The notes: generated by a model from the sequence alone, not told the origin. Positions 48,376 to 60,389 are shown, numbered from the stretch's first letter. The stretch: DNA of 64,000 bases from Margaritispora aquatica (GCA_007644065.1 VJWN01000002.1:632925-696924); one strand, 5' to 3'. A program made the numbers and translations.

Positions 48376-49473
48376 TTATATTTGAGATTCGATGTGCGAA
48401 TCGAGGATCGAAAGACAAAGGAGGGTTTGTGGTTCTGTATATATTTTGTATGACTTCCAAGTGCGGGCTGTAGTATATGGGGGGTTTCCGACTTTAGACT
48501 GGGCCGAGTCTGGGTATGGGTCGGTAGGCGTCTGTCTACCCTTAGGATATAAATGTGGATGCATAGCGAGGCGCTGTGCCATATCTCTAGCCGCTCGAGG
48601 CTAGAGAGTGATTTGTGGACTCTCAATCTTCTTTGCCGAAGAGCGTCGTTTTAGAGCTAGATATGAATTTCAAGTTCAAGTTCAATTTTACCGACTTCAA
48701 TTTTTCCAAACTTCCTTCGCTATTTTAAAAGTGAGGCATTCAATGCCTCTCGAGTGCTATTGATACATGTCAAGATATAATCCTACATACTATGGGGTCA
48801 GCTCCCGCGGCGTACGGAAAAAGGCCTGACTAAGCGAGCATCTGGTCGCAGTTCATTCTCCTGCATAATCCTCATCTCACCATCCCATGAATTCCAGCTT
48901 CTGTTGTTTGGTGTGGTATAACCTAGATAAAATTTTGGTGGAGCCGTTTGATACAGTATATCTAACTGAATATTTCCCTTTGTTGCTAGACTCAGAGCTA
49001 TAGAAGCCAACCCCGAAATGAAGCTACTAGATCACTTTTCTTGCCCATTGTCTGTACGGATACAACTCACACAATAATCAAGCACAAGGTGAAATCCAGA
49101 TCCACGAATTTCAATCATAATTCGCGCATGGAAAAGACGGCAGATTGCAAGACAATGTGTATTCTTGTTTAATCGACACTCTTCAAGTCAAAGCTCGAAA
49201 TATTTCTTCCCCAAAACCACGATCGCTCATGGCAGTTGAAGCCAGTTGTATATCCGTATCTAATAAAACGCCATGCTGATGTTAAAGTCCAGTTCATGAT
49301 CATGTCCGTATCCCCCAAAAATTTAGGTATTTTGCTCCAGTTGATGTAGTCTCAAAACCACCCCGCCCTGCCCAAAACTCCTCGCAACGTGTCGGTCAAT
49401 TTTCACCCCTGATTTAATGTTGAAATTCGCCCCCAAGTTTCGTCCGTCTAAATCCATTATAATAAATACAATC
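48376..49473. other. Convergent intergenic stretch
   Basis: Space of 1.1 kb between the 3' ends of the NPP gene (plus) and GCV2 (minus). Only short overlapping frames are present. No gene, RNA or repeat is recognised. Confidence 0.5.
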
Positions 49474-52400
49474 CTAAGTTGGGTTAGGAGCTGCTGCACC
49501 AGTGATGCCGTTTGGTTCGTCAACGGGTTCGACTGGGCCACAGGTACAAAAGAGGTTGAGATCTCCGTAGGCTGGAATCCGTTAGTGGTGATTGGGTAGG
49601 AGTGGGGACAAACTTACTGTCGTCAAGTCTTGTGACGGTTGGCCAGAACTTCTTCTCCTTGAGCCAGGCCAAGGGGTATGCAGCCTCCTCGCGAGTGTAT
49701 GGGCGATCCCATTCGCCAACGATCAGATCCTTCTGTGTATGTGGTGACATCTTCAAAACGTTACCCTCTCTTGGAATCTTACCCTCTTCGACAGCTTTGA
49801 TCTCTGCACGAATAGAGATCAAGGCGTCAATGAAACGATCAAGTTCTTGCTTGCTTTCAGACTCGGTGGGCTCAATCATAAGTGTGTTTGCCACAGGCCA
49901 GCTCATTGTTGGGGCATGGAAACCATAATCTTGAAGACGCTTTGCAATATCAATTGCCTCAATTCCAGCAGTCTCCTTGAATCCACGGACATCTAGAATA
50001 AACTCGTGCGCACATCTAGAATTCTCGTTGGTGTAAAGAATAGGATAGTATGGTCGAAGACGCGACATGATGTAATTGGCATTCAACAGAGTGATCTTGG
50101 TGGCATGGGTCAAGCCTCGTCCTCCCATCATCTTGATGTAAGACCAACTTATTGGCAGAATGCTTGCACTTCCCCATGGTGCGCCACTAATTGGAGCAAT
50201 GGCCTTCTCGCCACCAGTTGCAACTAATGGATGACCTGGAAGGAAAGGAGCGAGATGTGCCTTTACTCCAATTGGTCCAACACCCGGACCGCCACCACCG
50301 TGGGGAATACAGAAAGTCTTGTGAAGATTGAGATGGCAAACATCAGCACCAATCTCTCCTGGTGAGCACAATCCAATTTGAGCATTCATGTTTGCACCAT
50401 CCATGTACACTTGGCCTCCATGCTGGTGAACAATATCACAAGCAGCTTTAACTTCAGGCTCAAAAACACCAAATGTGCTAGGATATGTGATCATGATAGC
50501 CCCAAGCTCTTCGCTGTACTTCTCACACTTGGCTTTCAAGTCCGCCATGTCGAGATTGCCAGTCTTAGTGTCGCACTTGACCGTGACGACACGCATGCCA
50601 GCCATTGCAGCAGATGCAGGGTTTGTACCGTGAGCAGAAACTGGAATCAAGCAAATATCGCGCTTCTTTCCGGGCTGTTCCTCTTGATACTTTCGAATGA
50701 CCCGAAGTCCAGCAAACTCACCCTGGGCACCAGAATTGGGCTGCAATGAAACCGCATCGAATCCAGTTATTGTGGCAAGATCCGCTTCTAGCTCGTCAAT
50801 CAAGATCTTGTAACCCTTTGTTTGATCGCTTGGTGCAAAAGGGTGAATTGAAGAGAACTCGGGCCAGGTAACAGGTACCATCTCAGTCGTAGCGTTCAAC
50901 TTCATAGTACATGAGCCCAATGGGATCATGGAATGTGTAAGCGAAAGATCCTTCGATTGAAGATGGTTAATGTATCGGAGCAGCTCTGTCTCAGAGTGGT
51001 GAGAGTTGAAGACCGGGTGTGTGAGGTATTCCGAGCTTCGTTTTAATGCAGCCGGGATATGAACGGTGCCGTTATCAGTCATTGACTTGATAATATGCGC
51101 AACCTTGGTGTTCTCTCCCCCTTTACTTGTGGGGGTCCTAAAAATACCAATGATATCGGCGAGATCCCGCATCTCAACTGTCTCATCAATAGTTATACCA
51201 ACTCGACTGTCGTCAAATCGTCTAAGATTGATGTTAGATTGTAGAGCCCTTTCAATCATCTCATCGGCCTTTCCCTGTCCCACATTGACAACCACTGTGT
51301 CAAAAATGACAAGTCCATCGTCCCCCTTTCCTCTTGATCCAGTGTCGAAGCCCAAAGCCTTTACTGCTTGTTCAAGGATCCTAGCACCAGTCACAGTCTT
51401 CTCCGCGATATTCTTCAAACCCGCTGGTCCGTGATAAATGGCGTAGAAAGCACTCATATTCGCCAGTAATGCCTGGGCTGTACAAACATTGCTGGTGGCC
51501 TTCTCTCTTCGGATATGCTGTTCTCTGGTTTGAAGAGCTAGTCGCATTGCTTTGTCACCTAGTCTGTCCTTGGAAACTCCAATGAGCCGACCAGGGATTT
51601 TTCGCTTGTACTTATCACTAACAGCAAAGAAGGCAGCATGAGGTCCACCAAAACCAAATGGCACACCGAAGCGTTGGGCATTTCCAAAAGCAATGTCCGC
51701 CCCAAATTCTCCTGGTGGGGCCAAGAGTGTCAAGGCAAGAAGATCAGTAGCAACGCTGAGAGTCGCTCCCTGCTCATGGATGGTGTCTGCGAGACTTTTG
51801 AAATCCTCAACACCTCCCTCAGTATCTGGGTATTGGACTAGAACACCAATGAGGTCTTGGCCAAGTTCCTTAATACGCGCTCCGTTGTCGGCTAGCACGT
51901 CGCCAATTTCGATTTTAATATCAAAGCCGTCCGCACGGCTCTGAAGAACTGCCATTGTCTGTGGGTGAACGAGATGACTGACAAAAAAGGTTTTGTTCTT
52001 GCTCTTTTGTCTTGCAGCTGGCAATGCATTCAGCGACAAAGTCATGGCCTCAGCAGCAGCTGTAGATTCGTCTAGTAGGGATGCGTTGGAGATCGGCAGT
52101 CCTGTCATATCACAAACCAGCGTCTGGAAATTCAACAAAGACTCCAATCGTCCCTGTGAGATTTCTGGTTGATATGGAGTATAGGATGTGTACCACCCAG
52201 GGCTTTCCAACACGTTCCTCTTAATCACTTCAGGAACTCTTGTGCCAGCATAACCACATCCAATATAACTTCGCACTATTTTGTTGTTGGAGGCAATAGA
52301 CTTGAGTCTAGCTAACAATCGGGCCTCCGTTACGCCATCTGGTCGTTGAGATGCACCAGGAATCCCAGCAGAGTTGATATCCAAGTCCTTGGAGGTAAGA

Positions 52401-52750
52401 ATATCTACTGGAAGGACTTGCTTGACAAATTCGTCCAAGCTGGCAACTGGAGGATCCAATGCCTTTAACATCTCTTCTGTTGTCCTCGCGGAGGGTCCAA
52501 TATGGCGCCGTGCAAATGTATCCAATGGAAGAAATGAGACTCCCGCAGAAGGAACCTTGTTGGTCTCATCCTGTGCAGAGCTTGTATAGAATGTTCGTCT
52601 GCCAATTGAGCTTTGATTCAAGCCTGTTGCACGTGTGCATTGTCGACAGGTCCATGGTCGAGTGAGTTGCTGAGATCTTCGTGGAATGACAGTGCGGCTC
52701 GAAGCAATTCGTCCCAACTGAGCTCTGAGAGCGAGGCTTGAGGTCGCCAT
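49474..52750 (-). CDS. GCV2: Mitochondrial glycine dehydrogenase (decarboxylating), P protein
   Basis: Two exons (52,750-49,618 and 49,571-49,474) joined by a 46-nt intron (GTAAGT donor, ctaac branch) give 1,076 residues, the usual length. The second exon supplies the conserved ending [15 protein letters not shown]; reading through the intron instead gives a wrong tail. The N-terminus is Arg/Ser-rich and lacks acids for about 50 residues, as a mitochondrial presequence should. The P-protein has two homologous halves; the C-terminal half holds [18 protein letters not shown] with the pyridoxal-phosphate Lys811. It decarboxylates glycine and passes the aminomethyl group to the H protein of the glycine cleavage system, feeding one-carbon metabolism. 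It shares a 482-bp divergent promoter with TOM5. Confidence 0.97.
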
Positions 52751-53232
52751 TGTATTGTGTTGTGAAAGTCTTCAAATTGAAGAAAAAAAGTCGGTGAAGG
52801 TTGGTGGTTTTTGATACCCGGGGTTGGTGGGGTGGTCGTCTCGGAGAATTCAGGGTTAGCAACGGCCCATGATGTTTGGAGAGTAGAGATTAATGTAGAA
52901 CTTAAGAGTATACGTTAGCATATACTCTGATGGTCAACAAAGGAATACATACATGATTGAAACAATTAGGCAGAGAATGGCATGTTAGAAGTGGGATCAC
53001 AACCACAATAGAAAAGTGAGGGCGAATAAAGTTTATGTCTGACTCCATGATTCAAGGTACGCTCGGCTCAAATCCGGCGCGCTGGGGTTCCGCCACTCTT
53101 TTTTAGCGTGGGTACCACTAAAAATTCCATGTGGCTGTCAGCTGTCAAAATCAACATCAATAACTTCAGTCAAAGAAAGCTATCCGAAAACAACCCTCAA
53201 CACACTTCACTCTTCATCCAATCGCCGCAAAT
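52751..53232. promoter_or_regulatory. Divergent promoter between GCV2 and TOM5
   Basis: 482 bp separate the two start codons, which point away from each other; both products are mitochondrial. The sequence has CT-rich leaders next to each ATG. No specific factor site is claimed. Confidence 0.6.
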
Positions 53233-53486
53233 ATGTTCGGAGGACGTGAGTGATATCTGCCAGGTAAACAGATCTTGCCCTTACTGACTTATCAATAGCA
53301 CCACCAGCTCTCTCCCCAGCTGAACTCCGAAAGGCCGAAGCTGAAGCTACTCTGACTATTCAACAAATTGTCGTCGGAGCAGTTCTGTTGTATTTGTGTA
53401 GGTCTATGCCTTCCGTATCCAGTTCGACGGCTCACAGTTGATTTTTAGCACCATTTGCAATCGATGCCGTCAAGAAGCTTGTGTAG
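53233..53486 (+). CDS. TOM5: Mitochondrial import receptor subunit Tom5
   Basis: Three small exons (53,233-53,245; 53,299-53,397; 53,449-53,486) give 49 residues. The first exon is only 13 nt (MFGG plus one base). Introns of 53 and 51 nt have GTGAGT and GTAGGT donors. The protein begins MFGGPPPALSPAELRKAEAE, has a helix leading to the single membrane span QQIVVGAVLLYLSPFAI, and ends VKKLV. Length, the MFGG start, the acidic amphipathic helix and the tail-anchored span with an SPF motif are those of fungal Tom5, a small subunit of the outer-membrane TOM translocase. The gene is easy to miss because no open frame exceeds about 35 codons. Confidence 0.93.
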
Positions 53487-54215
53487 AGGATTCAGGGGCT
53501 CTGTGTATTAAGAATGCATTATGTATGATCACCACGGTTCGGAGAAGGTCAGAGTGTATGATACGATGGTCATCAAGTGTCTAGATGATAGATCGATAGC
53601 ATGGATGGAGTTAGGGGGAAAATCATCTCGCGTCGACGTGACAAATGGGCAGGGCACATAAATGGATACCACTCCAATGAAATGATAGACAATCATCTGA
53701 GTCTCTCCCATCATCCAATACTCCGGTATGTTTTGCTGTACAGAACAGCGTGTTTAGAGACATTTTAATGAGCCCTCTCCCATGGATACTACGGAGAGCT
53801 AAATGGAAGATGTAATGTCGCATGGCAAGTGTCACGGTAGTGCAGGAGCATTCCAAAGCAAGTAGGCTGCAAGAATTAACATAAATGCTTCAATGGATGA
53901 AAAGGCTGTTGTTTGAATCTTGCCGCAAGTTGCTACTTCCTATTGTATATTTTCCGTTCTTTCTTCCAGCATAGCTTGATTAACTTGTAGCTAGGCGCCT
54001 TCATCTCGTTTGGTAAACTAGCTCTTAACTTTGAATATTCAATACCAGAACCCAATACTTTCCACTGAACTCATCATATTTCAAGGCTATTTCCCTCGTT
54101 TGGACATCAACTTCGTAGCTTACATCCATCATTCTGATATCACATACTTAACCAGTTCCATCTTGTGAAAAGACCTTCCTTGCTCAAGAAAAACAAACTT
54201 GTTTACGATCCCAAT
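53487..54215. other. Intergenic stretch, no gene seen
   Basis: TOM5 terminator and 5' flank of the 2EXR gene. Short minus-strand frames at 53,529-53,856 are unrecognised. A CT/CA-rich leader precedes the next start. Confidence 0.5.
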
Positions 54216-55451
54216 ATGTCTCGGAGCTTAAGTCCTATCATGTCTGCTTACACACCCGCAATACAAGCTCCACTGTCTGATGCTTTTACACCTACGACAC
54301 AGGTAAACCTTCAACAATATCCAGTTATTTCTTCATACGAACCTCAATTTGCACCTTTCAGTCGTCTTCCACCAGAGTTGAGACTTCAAGGTAAGCAGCC
54401 ACCACCCTCAATGTATCACCAAAGCTCAGTTGCCCAATTTTGAACGTGCTGTGAAATGAACTGACAATATTTAGTATGGCGCGAGAGTTTTCCACGAGGT
54501 CGAGTGGTCAGTTTGGATCTAAGGGAATACTTCATTGACAAAGACCCACATCGAGCTTTAGAAAGCTCTAACCAATGTCACAAAATTGGACCCCATGCCG
54601 CATACGTACATGCTTATGATCTGGATAACCTTACTGAAGTGCCCGTGTCGCTTCATGTCTGCTCCGAGAGTCGCCAGGAAACACTGCGCTACTACAAAGT
54701 GATTGCCCGCCCTGAGGCCTATTGGGATCAAACACCTGGGCAACAACGCCGCTTTCCTTTTACTTTCAACGCACTTCTGGATGTCGCGTTCCTACGGAAT
54801 ACGCATGCGAGGTGGACGATGTCGGCAGAAGGGCTTCTCAAGGACTGTGGACTCCTAATTGGAAAATTGTCTAGTCACCCGGACTGTTGCCCTTTTTATC
54901 TCCAAGAAGGCTTCGCATGTGGTGACTGGATGGGCTTGTTAGAGAAGTATGCCCCAGGCTTACTTGCATCTGTCCGCAATGTGCATGTTAAAAACATTGC
55001 ATGGAGCCTCACCACCAAGAAACTTATGGAGGCACAAATCTTTCACTTTGCTCAAACTAGTCAATACTTGGCTCCGAATCCAAAAGAATTGATTTTTGGT
55101 CCACTTATTCATTTGAAGGCTATGGAGCAGCTTACAATGACCATCAGCTCGAATTCATGCTACTCATCGACCCTTGTGGCAATACTCCGCAAGTTGCTTG
55201 AGGTTCATAATGTGCATCCTGCCGAAGTGCAATGTATAGGTAAGGATCCCGAAATAGGACAAGAGAAGAGAGATCGATTGTCGGTAGCGTTAAAGGTCCA
55301 CGCACTTAAATCTATGCCAGCAAATATTGAGCCAAGAAGGCAAAAGAAGAGGCTGCAAGCTGAGCAGGATAAAAGAAACGATACAAAGTCAGAGGTTGAC
55401 GAATCTTTGCAGAGGAGACAGCAGAGAAGAAAAGGCTCCACTGAGTTTTGA
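54216..55451 (+). CDS. 2EXR-domain protein
   Basis: Two exons (54,216-54,390 and 54,475-55,451), with an 84-nt intron (GTAAGC donor, ctgac branch, tttag acceptor), give 383 residues. Splicing rebuilds FSRLPPELRLQVWRESFPRG, the characteristic opening of the 2EXR domain (LPPELRxxIWxxxLPPR), followed by VPVSLHVCSESRQETLRYY, the second conserved block. The C-terminal 60 residues are Lys/Arg/Glu/Gln-rich and likely coiled. 2EXR proteins are very numerous in filamentous ascomycetes and have no assigned biochemical function. The open frame extends upstream of the chosen ATG but without another ATG; a second in-frame ATG lies nine codons downstream (54,240). Confidence 0.85.
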
Positions 55452-56685
55452 GATGGAGTCAAAGCGAATTGTACATTTGATACACTAATTTTATAAAGCC
55501 GAGACATTATTTTGGCATTAGTAGCGCATTAAATATAAGTCTTTTCCAACTAAGCTTGAAATTAAATATTGAATCGTCGTTCCAAATCTATATCCTAAGT
55601 TTGTAAGCTTAACGAGAGTTAAGCATGGCCCAGAGATTATTATAGGGAGCGGGTTTTTGAAATAAATCAATTCAACTTTGATCAAACTCAATTTGGCCCT
55701 GAGACGATATCAATCTATAAAACGAAAGTAGTATCGCGAAACAGTATATATCGAATATCTGACAAACTTGGAATCGTAGAGAAGTAAAGGTGTTACGACG
55801 GATATGAAACTAATCACTTCGAAAAAGATAAAAAGTATAACGGGTTGGAAGTAGTGGAAATTGTTTGTCATAACATTTTATGATTTTCACTTATTCTTTT
55901 CGTAGGATTTTACATCTCTTGTTATATAAAATACTTTGAACTTGATATCTTCTGTTAGTGTTATACAACTACTGAAAATAATCGATTTGTTTGAAAGTCA
56001 CGTTCATCGTGTAATTGCAATTGACGCTTGAGAGCTTTGTTAATAAATAAATTAGTATATTAAAGCACGACTGATTAAATGATTTTTCAAATTGAAAACA
56101 ATAACTTTTTTCGCAGGTATACAAATTTGCCATAAGGGTAGAAAATCTCTTTATATAGCTATCTTGATATTTTATTCTATTGCGCGCCCAAGAGCGCGTT
56201 CCGAGTATGGTTTGGAAACGACGTCAAAATCCCCAAAGACTTTTTCGCTTAAACACCCCCACGAAAACTCCTTTCCAAATGCGACAAGGCAAAGCACAGA
56301 ATTTAAGGTAAGGTAGCATATCTATAGAGATCCTTTCGACAACCTTTCCGCAATGAGGATTTGAAAGCGGAGATGGCGGTAAATCGTGGCGTTGTAACGG
56401 TTGGCGCATGGTTTTTTGTCGATCCACTCCAAGTCAGCTTTGGCTAGATCCTCGCACCTACCATTCCGCCGTTGAGCCCGCCATGCTGCTCGGGTTGACG
56501 GATAAGTGGGAAGGTAGATATATAAACCTCGGAATTGGTTTCAAGATATTGGCTTGTAGATTGATGAGTCTGGCCGTTTTAGAAGTCTTTCGCACATCAT
56601 ACGACTTAGATTGGCTAACATCTACTGATCTATCATGCAGGCCTTTAATTTTTAACTTCCCCATGAATTTCTGTGAAATGAAATT
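55452..56685. other. Convergent intergenic stretch
   Basis: AT-rich spacer between the 2EXR gene (plus) and the HET gene (minus). A plus-strand frame at 56,408-56,860 overlaps the HET gene's end and is not credible. No RNA gene was recognised. Confidence 0.5.
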
Positions 56686-58866
56686 TCAAGAAAACCAGAA
56701 CTCTTCGACACCGTATCTACCATCATCTAGCCCCACTTCTACTTGTCCATTCATAAATCCTTCAACGTATGCCTCGCCAATCAAAACGTATTTCCCGGTA
56801 TCTTCACTGCTCCTTCGTATCACGACCGGAAACTTGCATCCAAGGAGCACCACCACTTGATCATCTGGTTCCGAGTTCCATGGTGCAAGCCCAACCATGC
56901 CATCTTCAGTAACGAACATTCGCCGTCTATTCATCATCATGCCTGCCGAAATCATCGCAGAAAGACGTTCCTTCTGTTCCTTAGTTTCTAATTCAACCAG
57001 CTCCTCATCTTCATCCTGATCTCGCAGTGAAGACACGGATGATGCCATCGTGTCTGTGCTGGTTCGCGATGAGGTGTCAAGACGCGCAATGTTATATTCA
57101 GAAGAAGAAAGTCGTTCTTCTTGAAGTGAGAAGATTGCTGACATCTTTTCGACGATTTCTGATTCGGACTGAGATGTCCAAGTCCCACAGGATACCAGAT
57201 GCGCGAATCTTACTTGGTCGGCTACTGATGGACTTGTTTCGTCATCGAATGTCTTGGGCAAAGATGACAGGAATAACGACCACCAATTGTGGAACGCATC
57301 TATCGAGGGTCCAACAAAAGATGGTGCTCCGCGTTTCTTGTATGGTCTTCCTGCGGCTGCAATCGTGCCTAGCTTCACTCCGGTCACTCCTAAGTTCAGC
57401 TGACCACTTTCATCTTCCTTAAAATCGAAACGAGCCTCTGTGTCTCCCGCAGCAGCAAAAGCTGGCAGTCTATGATGCAAACCCAATATTGTCGCTCCAG
57501 CTCCAGCCTTCGGACGCGTCCAGTCCGGCACCCAACTTGGCAAACCTACAAATTGAGGAACATCATGTTGCTTGACACATATGACATCTAGCTTTCCTGT
57601 GCTCTCAATAATGTGCCTAGCAGTATGCTCGTAGATCCGAGACACTGATAGCGAGTAATCCACATCTCCAAAAGATTCCCTGGAAGAGCTAATCCCAACC
57701 AATGCAAACACCTTGTCCTTCGGATCCGTTGATTTCTTACTCTTATGCGTCAACAACAGCTCTAAAAGTGGCGGAGCAGCAACAGTTGGGTTATATCTTG
57801 ACAGTTGCAATCCTCTCGGCCCACCATGCGTCAAAGTCCTCACCCAAGAAGGAGATTTATAAAACAACAGATGCAGTTCTGGTTCAACTTCTCTTAGCAC
57901 AGAACATACTCCATCCAAATCCGTCCATGGAATCATCTCATCACCAATATACACCACCGCGTGCGCCGCGCATGCAACCTCTTGAATCACCCAAATCCGC
58001 CACCAATACTGCCGTCGAAACAGCATCACCAGCGCCTCAAGCTGCTCTTTCGTCGCCGGCTCCGCTATCAGATTCCGCACTTCTTGCACACTCGAACAAG
58101 CGTTCAAGGATCGCACGATCTCCACCGCAGCGTGGGAGGAACCGTGCGCCTTCCCGAGCCATACCGCTACGCTGGCGGCGTGCACGTAAACGCTTCTCAT
58201 GCGTGTTGTTTGGATGCTCCGCTCTGAGGTGTCGGCTTGGTTGATGCACAGTGCGTCGACCCAAAGGAGGACGGGATCACGTGGGTCCCGGAGGCGCAGG
58301 AGCGCATGTTTGAGGTTGGAGGTTATGGGAATGTAGTGGCCGTCTATGAGGACTAGGGGAGGTGGAGAGGTTCGCTCGCCCCAGGTGTAGGAGAGGGCTG
58401 TGTATGGTGGTATTGAGGGCGAGAGCGTGTGATGTGATAAAGTGCAGCGGAGAGGTGAGGAAGGGTCTATGGATGGGAGGAGAGTTAGGAGTCGGATTGT
58501 GTGTGTGTTGGGTGAAATCAGAGAGGGAGAGAGAGGCGTGTAGGTATAGGGTTGGTAAGTTATTTGTGAGTGTGTTGGTTGCGAGTAGTCTCGCAGATGG
58601 ATGCTAGATGTTGTATCTAGGCGGTTGAATTTGCGCTTCCCCATGCTTTCTCCCCCCTTTTTTCCTTCTTGCTCAGGTTCCTCCAGAGAAAATTCCTGTT
58701 CCGAGCTGCCGGTTTCGTGATGGTGTCGCTTAGAGAGGGGGTTGAAAAGGTGGTATGAACTCGAGATGCTTGGCGAGGTCAACGGCGTAATGCCAATACA
58801 AGATGATGAAGCTAAGTGAGAGGAATTATTAGAAAAGAAACGTTTAACCCGGAGAACTTGAAGCAT
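56686..58866 (-). CDS. HET-domain (heterokaryon incompatibility) protein
   Basis: A single open frame of 726 residues. The HET domain (about 155-305) shows all three signature blocks: YTALSYTWG (155-163), LLWVDALCINQ (200-210) and MRSVYVHAASVAVWLG (223-238). The N-terminal 150 residues are low-complexity, rich in Ser, Pro and His; a second ATG at residue 75 (MGKRKFNRLD) could be the true start. After the domain come a helical region and a Ser/Glu-rich linker (about 560-625), then a compact C-terminal domain with a RRRMFVTEDGMVGLAP motif common at the end of HET proteins. HET domains trigger cell death when incompatible strains fuse; most family members, including this one, have no assigned partner. 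Confidence 0.92.
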   Translation of the reverse strand: MLQVLRVKRFFSNNSSHLASSSCIGITPLTSPSISSSYHLFNPLSKRHHHETGSSEQEFSLEEPEQEGKKGGESMGKRKFNRLDTTSSIHLRDYSQPTHSQITYQPYTYTPLSPSLISPNTHTIRLLTLLPSIDPSSPLRCTLSHHTLSPSIPPYTALSYTWGERTSPPPLVLIDGHYIPITSNLKHALLRLRDPRDPVLLWVDALCINQADTSERSIQTTRMRSVYVHAASVAVWLGKAHGSSHAAVEIVRSLNACSSVQEVRNLIAEPATKEQLEALVMLFRRQYWWRIWVIQEVACAAHAVVYIGDEMIPWTDLDGVCSVLREVEPELHLLFYKSPSWVRTLTHGGPRGLQLSRYNPTVAAPPLLELLLTHKSKKSTDPKDKVFALVGISSSRESFGDVDYSLSVSRIYEHTARHIIESTGKLDVICVKQHDVPQFVGLPSWVPDWTRPKAGAGATILGLHHRLPAFAAAGDTEARFDFKEDESGQLNLGVTGVKLGTIAAAGRPYKKRGAPSFVGPSIDAFHNWWSLFLSSLPKTFDDETSPSVADQVRFAHLVSCGTWTSQSESEIVEKMSAIFSLQEERLSSSEYNIARLDTSSRTSTDTMASSVSSLRDQDEDEELVELETKEQKERLSAMISAGMMMNRRRMFVTEDGMVGLAPWNSEPDDQVVVLLGCKFPVVIRRSSEDTGKYVLIGEAYVEGFMNGQVEVGLDDGRYGVEEFWFS

Positions 58867-59250
58867 CTATTTGTTTCTGAGAGTTCCATAGAATGAATGA
58901 ATTGTCAGCAAGTTGCCACAGGTTGTACTGGTGGTGTTGATGGTTCTGCCAATGAGGTGAGATGAGTGAGGTTCGAGTTTGAGATCTGCAAGTGAGATTG
59001 ATCAGTGCACGTGATCTCAATCCTGGACCAGGACCTACCTCTATTTGTGGTGCACTTACCAGCTTGTATAACATATATGTCTTCACTCGAACTTCGTTAC
59101 TTGTCTAAAGCATCATGTATTATTGAACTTCTCGATCATATGATGAGAACAGCTTCGTTAACAAGGTCAAACTCCTGCGTGGTGGGGATGGGAGAATAAT
59201 CACCTCCATATTACGAAGGATTTGATTGAACCTAACAGTAGCTTGAAGAT
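58867..59250. promoter_or_regulatory. Divergent promoter between HET and kinase genes
   Basis: 384 bp separate the starts of the minus-strand HET gene and the plus-strand kinase gene, so the two may share control. No specific site is claimed. Confidence 0.45.
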
Positions 59251-60389
59251 ATGTCTTCTAACTTCAAAGTCGGCGCATCTATCCAAGGGAAGGTTAGCAC
59301 TTATGTCCTCTTGAAACAGCTTCACAAAGATATCTGGACTGCTACGTATCTAGCCCCATCCACCAATCGCCCCATATCGTCTCTAACGCTGAATAGAAGC
59401 CTAAAGCTGGGCAAGGCCATCATAAAGAGCGCATCTAAGCATCACTTGAACAATGAATGTGATATCCTCAAGCATTTTAGGGGCCGGTTAGGAATTCGCC
59501 AGCTTCTCGATGAAACACAGAACCCGCCATCCCTAGTGCTGAAATACCTCGACGATAATCTTCTGGCTGCATCAAATTCGAAAAGACTTAAAAAGCCTGA
59601 AATTAAGTTTGTCGCAAAAAGGATCCTCGAAGCGCTACAAGCATTCCATGAGGATGGCTATGTGCATACTGGTATAGCTTTGGCCCCCCTCTTTGCTTTG
59701 TTTTTCATTGCAGAAACAATTGATACTAACCCAGTCTAGATATCAAGCCAGATAACATTCTCGTCAATTACAGCAGTGGACCCAGTCGGTTTCGAGAGGT
59801 TGAGCTAGGCGATTGTGGTGATGCATGTCTTGTGGATTCAAAAGATCACCTGAAAATCGGAGAGAATGGACACATAATCGGAGCCCATATGTTCAGAAGT
59901 CCAGAAGCTATGCTTAATATGAGATGGGGCGCTGCAACTGATATCTGGTCTTTTGGTACAATGGCAAGTCGTTTTAATCTGCGCCACTCTAGTCTCACAG
60001 CACCGATTTTCTTGCTAACATAATCCTAGCTCATTAGTTTGATATGGGGAAATAGCTGGCATATCTTCAAGCCCGATCCTGAGGATGCTGGACCAGAAGA
60101 TGAGGCTTATCCTAATCATGTTTTGGTCAAGCAGATTGCGTTTTTCGGACCTGTCCCCCTGAGCTACTTCGATTTTCTCCCAAAAGAGGATGAGAGATGG
60201 GAATTTATAGGTGATGCTACACAGTACATTATAGACCAGCAGAAATGGAAGCCTTTCGCGCAGGCGGAGGATGAGGAACTTGATGAGGAAGATAGAACTT
60301 TTATTTGTAAGATTATGAAGCTGGATCCAAGAGATAGACCAACGGCAACAGAACTCTTGCAGGATGCGTGGCTTCAAGATGTAGAATAA
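59251..60389 (+). CDS. Divergent protein kinase-like protein
   Basis: Three exons (59,251-59,671; 59,740-59,963; 60,030-60,389) give 334 residues. The catalytic loop reads YVHTDIKPDNILV, so HRD is HTD with Asp141 kept, made by splicing intron 1. The DFG position reads DCG (165-167), and the APE position reads SPE (194-196), followed by WGAATDIWSFG, the conserved helix F. No glycine-rich loop is apparent near the N-terminus (VGASIQGKVSTYVLL). The C-lobe ends with the DPRDRPTATELL motif normal for kinases. Intron 2 starts with GC (atg|gcaagt), a rare but accepted GC-AG intron; the frame fits exactly. Catalytic Asp and Lys residues suggest it may be active, though the missing loop leaves doubt. 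Confidence 0.8.

Noticed and set aside
49520..49617. Read-through C-terminus of GCV2
   Set aside because: It begins exactly at a GTAAGT donor, and the spliced alternative restores the conserved [13 protein letters not shown] ending.
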